The position numbers and the translations under genes were made by a program. This document shows positions 1 to 7,613 of a DNA stretch of 64,000 nucleotides, one piece after another (the first letter of the stretch is position 1; every line of letters begins with the position of its first letter). The notes below the pieces were generated by a model. The model made no database searches, was not told the origin of the DNA, and worked only from the letters and a program-made list of their open reading frames with translations. The stretch is from JANQPA01 sp964628385 (GTDB taxonomy: Bacteria > Bacteroidota > Bacteroidia > Chitinophagales > Saprospiraceae), in contig CAZVOD010000006.1 in NCBI GenBank assembly GCA_964628385.1, positions 48,405 through 112,404 of the forward strand. The letters run 5' to 3'.

Positions 1-109
1 CTCATTCCTTAATTGCTTTTATCCTGTGATTTGAGAAAAATCAACCTGATTTTGGCTATTAGTACAAGTCAAAAAGGAAAAAATACTGTTTACACAAAAA
101 AAAGATATT

Positions 110-538
110 ATGACTGATGATCTACTCTTTCAAATCGTCAATACATTCGTCTTACCAGCTTGGTTATTGCTGCTTTTCCTACCCAGATGGGAGTGGACAG
201 CCCGAATTGTAGTGGGCGTGATTGTAGCCCTACTGAGTGTGCTGTATACATTTCTGGTAATTACTACACTAGACCCAGAAGGGTTTGAAGGTTTCGGTAG
301 CCTGGAAGGAGTCGTTGAATTATTTCAAAGCCCGAGAGCGGTACTACTTGGTTGGATTCATTATCTCGCTTTCGACCTCATGGTGGGTTACTACATTGTA
401 AAAGACGCCACTCAACGGAAAATAAGCCAGTGGTTGGTGGCGCCCTGCTTGGTACTTTGTTTTATTTTGGGACCAGCCGGTTTATTGCTCTACCTGATTA
501 TCCGTTCGGGGTTGACCAGAAAATACTTTTGGGATTAG
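110..538 (+). CDS. ABA4-like / DUF4281 integral membrane protein
   Basis: A 142-residue protein with about four hydrophobic segments (roughly residues 8-25, 32-53, 80-97 and 108-132). The segment order and motifs such as FDLMVGYYIVKDA and FILGPAGLLLYLIIR match the DUF4281/ABA4-like family. The plant member takes part in neoxanthin formation; the bacterial role is unsettled, so only a membrane protein of this family is claimed. It stands alone: the next gene is convergent and ends 66 bp downstream. The start is the first ATG and is preceded by an A-rich stretch, as is common in Bacteroidota. No carotenoid genes lie nearby in the window. Confidence 0.72.
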   Translation: MTDDLLFQIVNTFVLPAWLLLLFLPRWEWTARIVVGVIVALLSVLYTFLVITTLDPEGFEGFGSLEGVVELFQSPRAVLLGWIHYLAFDLMVGYYIVKDATQRKISQWLVAPCLVLCFILGPAGLLLYLIIRSGLTRKYFWD

Positions 539-603
539 CGAGCCCAGATTTGTCCCTGTATTTTTAGCAGGGATCAGATGATGCCAGGCGTTTACCGTTA
601 AAT

Positions 604-1449
604 TTACTCGTACTTGATTTGGATCCAATCGCCTTGGCGCAGCCGAAACAATCGACCTTTGGGCAGGGCTACTGTTACCATTTTCCCTTCGCTAAAAAAG
701 CGGATTTCGTAGATGTTATCTTCTTCACGAACGGCGACTACTGTTCCGTTGAGGATGGTTTCCGTATTTTCGGAGGGCAAGTTGAGTACTGCTTTGGGAG
801 AACCTTCAGAAACGATTTTACCATCTACTAGCCTCAGTACCCGGGTAGCCATTTTGGCAATTTCCTGAGTGCTATGGCTAACCAGTATGGTGGTTAGCTG
901 GTAGCGGTGGTGTACCTTGAGGATATAGTCCTGAAGGCGGGCGCGCATATTATCATCCAGAGCAGAAAGTGGTTCATCGAGAAGGAGTATCGCTGGCTGG
1001 CATACCAGAGCCCGGGCCAAAGCTACTCGCTGTTTTTGCCCGCCGGATAAGGAGCCCGGCCTGCGCTCGGCCAGCAGCTGAATTTCCATGATGTCCATGA
1101 GCTCTTCAATAATGTGATCTTCCTGTCCTTTGGTAAGAGCAAACTCCAGGTTTTTACGTACACTCATATTGGGAAATAGCGCATAGTCCTGAAAAACAAA
1201 CCCTATATTTCGCTTCTGAGTGGGCAGGTGTTGCTTATTGCTGCTATCCAGCCAAATTTGATCACCAAACTGAATGAAGCCCTCGTTGGCGGTCTCCAGG
1301 CCCGCCACAAGCCGTAGAAAGGTTGTTTTGCCACTGCCGGAAGGGCCGGTAATGGCTATAAAGTCCCCCTGGTTGAGTTCCATCTCAATATCGAGGAGCA
1401 TTTTTCCGGTGGCGGCTAATAAAGGTTTTTTAAGCGCAATTTTGATCAC
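604..1449 (-). CDS. modC: Molybdate ABC transporter ATP-binding protein
   Basis: ABC ATPase of 281 residues that would energise molybdate (possibly tungstate) import. Walker A GPSGSGKTT lies at about residues 35-43, the Q-loop in GFVFQDYALFP, the signature LSGGQKQR near 136, Walker B ILLLDEP near 155 and the switch His in ILVSHS. After the ATPase core come about 70 residues resembling a TOBE-type module, shorter than in classical ModC. The gene overlaps modB by 4 nt and is last in the DUF5690-modA-modB-modC operon. Molybdate is preferred over sulfate because of the ModA/ModB neighbours, but the anion cannot be fixed from sequence alone. Confidence 0.88.
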   Translation of the reverse strand: MIKIALKKPLLAATGKMLLDIEMELNQGDFIAITGPSGSGKTTFLRLVAGLETANEGFIQFGDQIWLDSSNKQHLPTQKRNIGFVFQDYALFPNMSVRKNLEFALTKGQEDHIIEELMDIMEIQLLAERRPGSLSGGQKQRVALARALVCQPAILLLDEPLSALDDNMRARLQDYILKVHHRYQLTTILVSHSTQEIAKMATRVLRLVDGKIVSEGSPKAVLNLPSENTETILNGTVVAVREEDNIYEIRFFSEGKMVTVALPKGRLFRLRQGDWIQIKYE

Positions 1450-2132
1450 AGTAGATTGGCTTTTCTTCGTTGTCGGTTGATGAAATAAACGACCGACAAG
1501 ATAAGGAAACTAAAGATCAAAAGAAGTAGCGCATAAGAATTAGCTGCTGCATAGTTGAGGCTTTCTACTTCATCATAAATAGCAATAGATGCCACTTTTG
1601 TTTTACCGGGAATATTCCCTCCTATCATCAGAACTACCCCGAATTCTCCTATAGTATGTGCAAAAGAAAGCACAATTCCACTGAGCAGAGACGGCCTAAT
1701 ATTAGGTAGCAAAACCTGAAAAAGGGTTTGCCATTCAGACTTTCCCAGGGTGTAGGAAGCTTCTGCCAGGTGAGGTGATAAGTTGTCAAAGCCGGATTGT
1801 ATCGGTTGTACCATAAATGGTAAACTGTAAATGATTGAGCCTACCACCAGGCCTCCAAAAGTAAACACTAGTTTTATGTCGAAAGTGTTGAGCAACCAGG
1901 CTCCAAAGGCACTTTCCGGGCTGAAAGCTAGCAGCAAATAAAAACCTATGACGGTGGGGGGTAAAACCAAGGGTAAGCTTATTATGGCCTCCAGAAATGG
2001 CGTAATTTTCCACTGGCGGGAATACAGCAGATAAGCAATCGGAATACCAATGACAACTAGAATGACCGTCGTGACTAAAGCAAGTTGTATGGTTAGCAAA
2101 AAAGTCTCCCCAAATGTGTTGTTCATGATCAA
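1446..2132 (-). CDS. modB: Molybdate ABC transporter permease
   Basis: Inner-membrane permease of 228 residues with five to six hydrophobic helices. The EAA-loop signature that docks on the ATPase is visible (EASYTLGKSEWQTLFQVLLPNIRP, here split from about residue 140). The stretch ISLPLVLPPTVIGFYLLL is typical of ModB, and HTIGEFGVVLMIGG is the conserved ModB/CysT motif. It is 9 bp downstream of modA and overlaps modC by 4 nt, so the three are translationally coupled. Length is normal for ModB. Confidence 0.92.
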   Translation of the reverse strand: MIMNNTFGETFLLTIQLALVTTVILVVIGIPIAYLLYSRQWKITPFLEAIISLPLVLPPTVIGFYLLLAFSPESAFGAWLLNTFDIKLVFTFGGLVVGSIIYSLPFMVQPIQSGFDNLSPHLAEASYTLGKSEWQTLFQVLLPNIRPSLLSGIVLSFAHTIGEFGVVLMIGGNIPGKTKVASIAIYDEVESLNYAAANSYALLLLIFSFLILSVVYFINRQRRKANLL

Positions 2133-2141
2133 GGATTAAGA

Positions 2142-2963
2142 TTAGTCTTCTGCTGAAAGGTAACCATAATCCGTAAATATTGCCTGAGCTTCATCGCTGA
2201 ATAAGTATTCAAAAAAAGCCTTCGTAGCCCGGGGGTGAGCCCTACGGCCATGAGAAGTTATAATCACTCCCTGTCTGATAGCATCGTACTTCGAAGTATC
2301 CAATGCCAGCCAGTTGCCTTTTTGATTCATCTCCGGTGACATCACAACAGATTTGGCTGTAAATCCATATTCGCAGGCTCCGGAGAGGATGTACTGATTG
2401 GTCTGGGCTATACTTTCACCAAAAACGAACTTAGGCTCCAGTGCTTCCCGGATATCCAACGTTTCCAGGTAATTGATGGTTTGGGAGCCATACGGGGCCA
2501 GCTCCGGATTGGCCATGGCTATTTTATCCGCTTGCTTCAGACTGGCAATTACTTGTGTACTATCAATAGGCTGGTTGACAGACCATAGTACCAGTGCTCC
2601 ACGAGCGTACACCCCGGGAGCCATCATTGCCAGCTTTCGATCGTAGAGGTAGTTTGGGTATTTCATATCGGCTGCCAATAAGATATCGTAGGGAGCTCCC
2701 TGCGTTATTTGAGCTGTAAGTTTGCCAGTGGAGCTTATCAAAATGTCTAGCAATACAGAATCCTGGCTGTCTTCAAAGGCTTTTTTAATGGCTTTCACTG
2801 CAAATTGAGCATTAGCTGCGGTAGCAACCAGGATGGTTGTTTTTTCGATAACTTGCTCGCTGTTATTTGTTGATTGATTTTGGCATGCAGGAAAAAGAGA
2901 GAGTAGTAAACTCAGTACCAATACAGGCGCATATATTTTTTTAATCGTTTGAATCTTTATCAT
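2142..2963 (-). CDS. modA: Molybdate-binding lipoprotein
   Basis: Substrate-binding protein of 273 residues. A signal peptide ends in a lipobox (LLSLFPAC, Cys about residue 27), so it should be membrane-anchored in the periplasm. The mature part has ModA-type features: ILVATAANAQFAVKAI at the N-terminus, SSTGKLTAQITQGAPYDILLAAD in the first lobe and a C-terminal ATKAFFEYLFSDEAQAIF motif. Its start codon overlaps the stop of the upstream DUF5690 gene (ATGA arrangement), which implies a shared transcript. No ModE-type regulator or molybdopterin gene lies in the window. Confidence 0.9.
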   Translation of the reverse strand: MIKIQTIKKIYAPVLVLSLLLSLFPACQNQSTNNSEQVIEKTTILVATAANAQFAVKAIKKAFEDSQDSVLLDILISSTGKLTAQITQGAPYDILLAADMKYPNYLYDRKLAMMAPGVYARGALVLWSVNQPIDSTQVIASLKQADKIAMANPELAPYGSQTINYLETLDIREALEPKFVFGESIAQTNQYILSGACEYGFTAKSVVMSPEMNQKGNWLALDTSKYDAIRQGVIITSHGRRAHPRATKAFFEYLFSDEAQAIFTDYGYLSAED

Positions 2964-4237
2964 GCAGTAGCCGATAAGGGTTGCTTTTGAAGTTTGGGAG
3001 AAAAATAAATCAGTGATGCTACCAGACAGACCAGGCCCGTGCCTGCCAGTACGTAGCTGGAATAAATAAAAAAGTTGAGCCAGCTGATATCCGGTTGCCC
3101 AAAGTTTTTATAAAACAAAATCAAAACGCTTGCTAGGTAGCCGAAAGCATCGATTACGTAAATCATAAATCCGGCATTTCCAACATAGCGGAATGCTGCC
3201 AGCATCCTGTCAAAAAAGATACTTCCAAAGGGAACATAACCGATGTAGAGGCCCAGTCCCATAAGAATCATCCAAAGGGCAGGATCTATGGTATTATTTT
3301 GTAGCATAAAAGTGGCCAGGCCGATCATTAGCATAGCGGCGATAATAATGTAATGATACAGAAAGAAGGCGTTTCTGTTATTTTTGATAAACATCATCAG
3401 GCCCAGCATGATGAGTACAAAAAAGGCGATGGGTATTTCAGCCAGTGTAAAAATCTCTGGAGTATTGCCATATCCGAGGGCATCCCAGAGCTCCCGGGCA
3501 AAGTTATCGCGAAAGTCCCGGTAAGCAGTTAGACCCATATAAAAAAGTACCAATAGAAGGAGCCCGGGAGAGAAGCGTCTGAAAAAGGCCAGCCGCTCCG
3601 CACCGCTCATAGGTGCCCGTCTGGTTCTGAGCTGTTCATCCTGATTTGAAGGAGGTGGAATTTGCTCTAACATCCATAAAAAAATACCCAGCGGAAGTAT
3701 AAAAAGGGCACCGCTTACAAAGGGCATCCAGAATTCTGATACATTCCAGCTAAGTACTACGCGACCTACTGACTTTACAGCGCCGGAGCCAACAATAAAA
3801 CTGGCACTTAACCCGGCACCGAGTAGCTCGGAAGAGCTCCTACCCTCAAGGTAGGAAAATACTATACCCCAAATCATACCTAGAGGCATACCGTTTAGGA
3901 AAAGCATTGTAAAATTGTAGGGCGGAGGAACGATTGCAAATAATAATAATGCTAATTCTGCCACAGTAATTAAGCCAACGAGAATCAAAAACCTGTTTTG
4001 CTTTCCCAGTTCAGCAATAATTTTTATCCCTATAAATTTTGAGAGCATATACCCTACCACCTGAGCTACTATCAGTATGATCTTGTAGTCAACGCCCCAA
4101 AGGCTTAAACCTTCAAAGGTAGCTACGGCGAAAGGCTTCCTGAATGCATACATGCAAAAGTAAGCACCGAAAGCCGCGACCATAGAAAAAGTTATAAAAG
4201 TAGCCTTGTTAGAGCTTTTCAGCCACTGCTTGATCAT
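2960..4237 (-). CDS. DUF5690 family MFS-like membrane protein
   Basis: A 425-residue polytopic protein with about twelve hydrophobic segments. The N-terminus (AFGAYFCMYAFRKPFAVATFEG) resembles the start of MFS organophosphate/hexose-phosphate transporters, but the protein as a whole matches the Bacteroidota family DUF5690. Substrate is unknown. It is the first gene of an operon: its TGA overlaps the modA ATG by 4 nt. Coupling to modABC may mean a link to molybdate or to an oxyanion-dependent process, which is inference from context only. Confidence 0.8.
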   Translation of the reverse strand: MIKQWLKSSNKATFITFSMVAAFGAYFCMYAFRKPFAVATFEGLSLWGVDYKIILIVAQVVGYMLSKFIGIKIIAELGKQNRFLILVGLITVAELALLLFAIVPPPYNFTMLFLNGMPLGMIWGIVFSYLEGRSSSELLGAGLSASFIVGSGAVKSVGRVVLSWNVSEFWMPFVSGALFILPLGIFLWMLEQIPPPSNQDEQLRTRRAPMSGAERLAFFRRFSPGLLLLVLFYMGLTAYRDFRDNFARELWDALGYGNTPEIFTLAEIPIAFFVLIMLGLMMFIKNNRNAFFLYHYIIIAAMLMIGLATFMLQNNTIDPALWMILMGLGLYIGYVPFGSIFFDRMLAAFRYVGNAGFMIYVIDAFGYLASVLILFYKNFGQPDISWLNFFIYSSYVLAGTGLVCLVASLIYFSPKLQKQPLSATA

Positions 4238-4427
4238 GATGCGCTAAATTGATGGGTTAGAAAGGAGAAGATGTATATGCTTGCGTGCTTATCGTAAAAA
4301 TGGTAAAAGTTTTTTAAAAAATACGTACTTTTTAATGTAAATCTCAAAAATTACTACCTTCATTAAGAAAGCTCCCAACAGCTCGTGCGGCTTTTATGAT
4401 TCTCGTAGCAAGAAACAGTTTGTTACC

Positions 4428-6278
4428 TCAGCTTTTTCCTTTTTCCCATATCTTTCCTAATGCTTTAGAGCTCAAAGGAGTATACCAGTGCCTCAGATAA
4501 ATTTGCTTTGGAATCATCAATAGTTGTAAATCTTTTTCTACATAGACATTGGCATTTCTCGTAGCTCCCCTGATAACTCCAGTATTGCCAATGGGTACCC
4601 AGGCCGGGGCAGGTCTGCTGGCATATCCACCTAGGGGATATACCTTCAGGCCCGACTCAAAAGGAACATACACAAAGCCCGAGTTGGAGCCACTCTTGAT
4701 CAACAGCTCACCAATGCCCCCGCGTACTACTTTTACCTCCTTGAAGGCTTTTTCTGCCCTGATCTGCTCGACTGGAATTCCAGACTTGCAAACCTGTAAA
4801 AGAAGTTTTTCGGCCGCTTCACTTTCGGGGAAAACATCGTAGAAGTCTTTGCCCGATAAATAACGCTCTACTTCCGAAAGGTCAGCACCCTGTAGGGAAG
4901 CCCGGGTGGCTATACGCCCTTTGATGGATGGATTCAGGGTTTTGAGTGCTTCTTCTACCCACTCGGCAAAATCAGGATTGTCGTCTACCCCTTCAATAAG
5001 TATTTCGATCTTTTCATATGGTTTACCAGGCAGCGGAAGAATATCCCTATCCAGGTCGGGGTTTCTCAAAAAGCTTTCAATCGTGTCGGCCTGGATGTCA
5101 TCGATAGTAAAGGCTACATTGTAGGCCGCTTTTTTAACTATCTTCCGGTTCTTAAAATTCCCTCTATGCATGGAGATACGCAAGTTGCCGTGCTTATCAA
5201 ATTCGCTGCTGGCTATGTTGGCTTCTCCTGCATTCAGCGGTTTTTTACCCTCCAGTAGATACAATTCGTCATCGCTTTTGCTGCGAAGGGCATATATAGC
5301 ATTGGCCGTATTTTGATCTACAAAAATTTCGTATCCGGCAGAAGTTCTCAGAACCGTACCCCGCTGGCGAAGGGCATCCGCAGCACGCAAGCAACGTAAG
5401 GTATCCATTACATCTACCATCAGGCGCCTGACCGCCGTGGAGGGAGCAGTCAACCAGCTGTAAGCCTCTTCCTGAAAGCTCTGGTAAAGCTGATTTAATG
5501 GAAGTGCTGAGGGGCGATACGGCTGATCCAATAGGGCCTGGCGGTATTCTTCTGCTTTCTCCTGTTTTTTGGCCCTTTTCTTTTCCTTAAGCGTTTCGGA
5601 GGCTATTTCCTGTTCTAGCTTCTCGATCTTTTGCTCCAGGTATAACTGCTCTGTGGAGGTGGATATGATTCGCTTCATGTGCTCTTGCAAGGCTTCCGGA
5701 TTATTCAGCAGGGCAATTGGGGTCTTGCTTTTACTATGGCCAACCGAGAGAGATAGAAGTTCCCGCAGTCTGACTTTTAGCGTGTGGTTGTCAGTGCCAA
5801 ACAAATTCATCAGGCGCCATGGAATATTGCCTGCATTTTCTTTCCAGATCAATTCAACAAAAGGATCAAACTCTTTTTTGAAAACGTACTGGGCTGCAAA
5901 TTCGGGATGCATAAACCGGCCAAAATCAGAAAAATCTACCATACCTATATCATGCAGATAAGCAATGTGTAAAGCGTAGCCCTTTAAAAACCTTAGATCA
6001 CTGTTGTGTCTTTCAGGAATTAAAACACCATTGACCTGATCAATAACACGAATGACTTTTTGAGCCACATCCCTTACGTGTACTACGCCATGGTCAGAGT
6101 ACAAAGCAATGTGCTTTACAGGGTCTTTCAGAAAGGCACTATCATTTTTGATGTATTCTAGTCTGGCTTTATCAGCTACTTTAGCATAAAACTTATCTTC
6201 AATGAACGAGCGGAACCCTACCGGTAATTGTTGGTAAATATTTTGAACTTGTAGATCGGCCTGCTGAGGATACTGCAT
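4428..6278 (-). CDS. HD-domain phosphohydrolase with C-terminal cNMP-binding-like domain
   Basis: A 616-residue soluble protein. The HD metal-binding set is visible: H63/H67 in SDHGVVH, the HD pair H109-D110 in IAYLHDIGMVD, H124 in HPEFAAQ, and another His in LSVGHSKS. A charged coiled coil follows at about residues 215-245. The last ~110 residues (GELLIKSGSNSGFVYVPFESGLKVYPLGG and the GVIRGATRNANVYVEKDLQLLMIP region) resemble a Crp-type cyclic-nucleotide-binding beta-roll; this part is inference. The start codon overlaps the CYTH gene stop (TAATG), so the two form an operon. Likely a nucleotide or cyclic-nucleotide phosphohydrolase; substrate unknown. Confidence 0.72.
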   Translation of the reverse strand: MQYPQQADLQVQNIYQQLPVGFRSFIEDKFYAKVADKARLEYIKNDSAFLKDPVKHIALYSDHGVVHVRDVAQKVIRVIDQVNGVLIPERHNSDLRFLKGYALHIAYLHDIGMVDFSDFGRFMHPEFAAQYVFKKEFDPFVELIWKENAGNIPWRLMNLFGTDNHTLKVRLRELLSLSVGHSKSKTPIALLNNPEALQEHMKRIISTSTEQLYLEQKIEKLEQEIASETLKEKKRAKKQEKAEEYRQALLDQPYRPSALPLNQLYQSFQEEAYSWLTAPSTAVRRLMVDVMDTLRCLRAADALRQRGTVLRTSAGYEIFVDQNTANAIYALRSKSDDELYLLEGKKPLNAGEANIASSEFDKHGNLRISMHRGNFKNRKIVKKAAYNVAFTIDDIQADTIESFLRNPDLDRDILPLPGKPYEKIEILIEGVDDNPDFAEWVEEALKTLNPSIKGRIATRASLQGADLSEVERYLSGKDFYDVFPESEAAEKLLLQVCKSGIPVEQIRAEKAFKEVKVVRGGIGELLIKSGSNSGFVYVPFESGLKVYPLGGYASRPAPAWVPIGNTGVIRGATRNANVYVEKDLQLLMIPKQIYLRHWYTPLSSKALGKIWEKGKS

Positions 6279-6763
6279 TATAAAAGTTGCTTTACGTCTT
6301 CAAATGATTTAAAGGACAGTAAGTTTTTATTTTTTAAGAAATTGAAATGCGTGACTTCTTTTCCCAACCATTCAAAGGGAGCAAAAGCCATGGCTTGAGC
6401 TTTACTTTCAAACTCTATTTCTGCAATCATCAAACCTTCAAGGGGTTCCTGATAAATATCAATTTCTACTATCAAACCTTTCAGGTTGGCCAGGTATCTT
6501 TTTTTTCTGATGCATGGCTCCAGCCTGGCGGGCCAAAGTTGATCAAACTGCTCCTGATTGAGCGCTACTTCATACTCTTCTCGCTCCATCGCTCCGTCAC
6601 CCTTGACGGTCAGCCAATAGCTCGTATCCTTTTGCCGAATTCTTACCTCTCTTCCCTGTTGGTCTAAACTCAAATAGGCCTGAGTAATGCTTATCGGCTC
6701 AGATTCAACAACCCACCCGGGAAGTTTTTCCAGTAAGAACTTTCTTTCAATTTCTAATGCCAC
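6278..6763 (-). CDS. CYTH-domain triphosphate tunnel enzyme
   Basis: A 161-residue CYTH/triphosphate tunnel metalloenzyme. The defining N-terminal ExExK motif is EIERK at residues 4-8. Other tunnel-strand motifs are EVRIRQK, YWLTVKG, EREEYEV, CIRKKRY, VEIDIY and IAEIEFES. Family members hydrolyse inorganic triphosphate or thiamine triphosphate, or make cAMP (class IV cyclase); the length suits the short bacterial triphosphatase group. It is 38 bp downstream of the phosphodiesterase-like gene and overlaps the HD-protein gene by 1 nt, which suggests the two act in one nucleotide or polyphosphate pathway. Confidence 0.85.
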   Translation of the reverse strand: MALEIERKFLLEKLPGWVVESEPISITQAYLSLDQQGREVRIRQKDTSYWLTVKGDGAMEREEYEVALNQEQFDQLWPARLEPCIRKKRYLANLKGLIVEIDIYQEPLEGLMIAEIEFESKAQAMAFAPFEWLGKEVTHFNFLKNKNLLSFKSFEDVKQLL

Positions 6764-6801
6764 AGTATCTTGGAATTCTATTTGTTTTTGTTCGAGACAA
6801 C

Positions 6802-7602
6802 TTACCGTTCAGTGGATTCTTCCAGTAAGAATTCCCTCAGGGCTACCAGGCGATCTGTATTGAGCAAATCAACACCTGCTTGTTTTAATGTTTTCCATAC
6901 TACTTTTTTTTCGGGAGTGGCCCAAAAACGCAGTCGCTTATTTTCCTTGTGAGTTTTATCAACCATCTCTTCCATTAGGGCTAGCTCATCGGCGGGCATC
7001 GCTTTTCTGCCGCGCCAACTGAAATGCGACCTGTAGGAGCTGCTGATTACAGGCATCAGGTCGCTGCTGTAGCCTTTACCAAGATCAGAAGGCCGGCCAT
7101 CAATAGCGACCAGACGCTGGGGATCATTTTTGATCATTTCTATCGGACGGTTTCCCGAAATAAAAATAGTAATCAATCCTTTTTTTTGCACTCCGTTCTG
7201 ATAGCTGGTTAAATAAGGCTGTATGGAGGGTAATGCCTTCTTTAAGGCCTGGTAATTGGCTTGCGCATCAGTCTTGAAATCCATCATCAGGTAAAAGGGG
7301 CCTTCATAGCCCGGATAAATTTCTCCATTATTTTTTTCAATAAAACTAACGAGCGGCTTGAAGTACAAGTTTTCTATTTTCTTTTCCTCCCTTAGCTGCA
7401 AGGGCTTATCATGCGCCACGTAGCAGTCTCCGTTAATGGCGTGAATATCAATCTCAATGCTGGTAAATCCATTTTCCAGCGCTTCCATCAATGGGCGTTG
7501 ATGCCTGTAATCATTGTGAGCATGCGCATTAGGCAAAGGAATCACTTGAGCCCAAATCACGTTGGCCCACGTAATAAAGGCGAATAGGGAAAATAATTTC
7601 AT
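6802..7602 (-). CDS. Secreted glycerophosphodiester phosphodiesterase / PI-PLC-like protein
   Basis: A 266-residue protein with a Sec signal peptide (LFSLFAFITWANVIWAQ). The TIM-barrel phosphodiesterase motif is present: HAHNDY at about residues 26-31 and SIEIDIH near 48-54, which give the catalytic His and metal-binding acidic residues. HAHNDYRH followed by the EALENGFTSIEIDIH pattern is typical of the AIM6-like branch rather than classical GlpQ. Probably periplasmic, acting on lipid-derived phosphodiesters; the exact substrate is not known. It lies 11 bp downstream of the phosphoesterase lipoprotein gene and so is probably co-transcribed with it. Confidence 0.78.
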   Translation of the reverse strand: MKLFSLFAFITWANVIWAQVIPLPNAHAHNDYRHQRPLMEALENGFTSIEIDIHAINGDCYVAHDKPLQLREEKKIENLYFKPLVSFIEKNNGEIYPGYEGPFYLMMDFKTDAQANYQALKKALPSIQPYLTSYQNGVQKKGLITIFISGNRPIEMIKNDPQRLVAIDGRPSDLGKGYSSDLMPVISSSYRSHFSWRGRKAMPADELALMEEMVDKTHKENKRLRFWATPEKKVVWKTLKQAGVDLLNTDRLVALREFLLEESTER

Positions 7603-7613
7603 GGATGATTATT

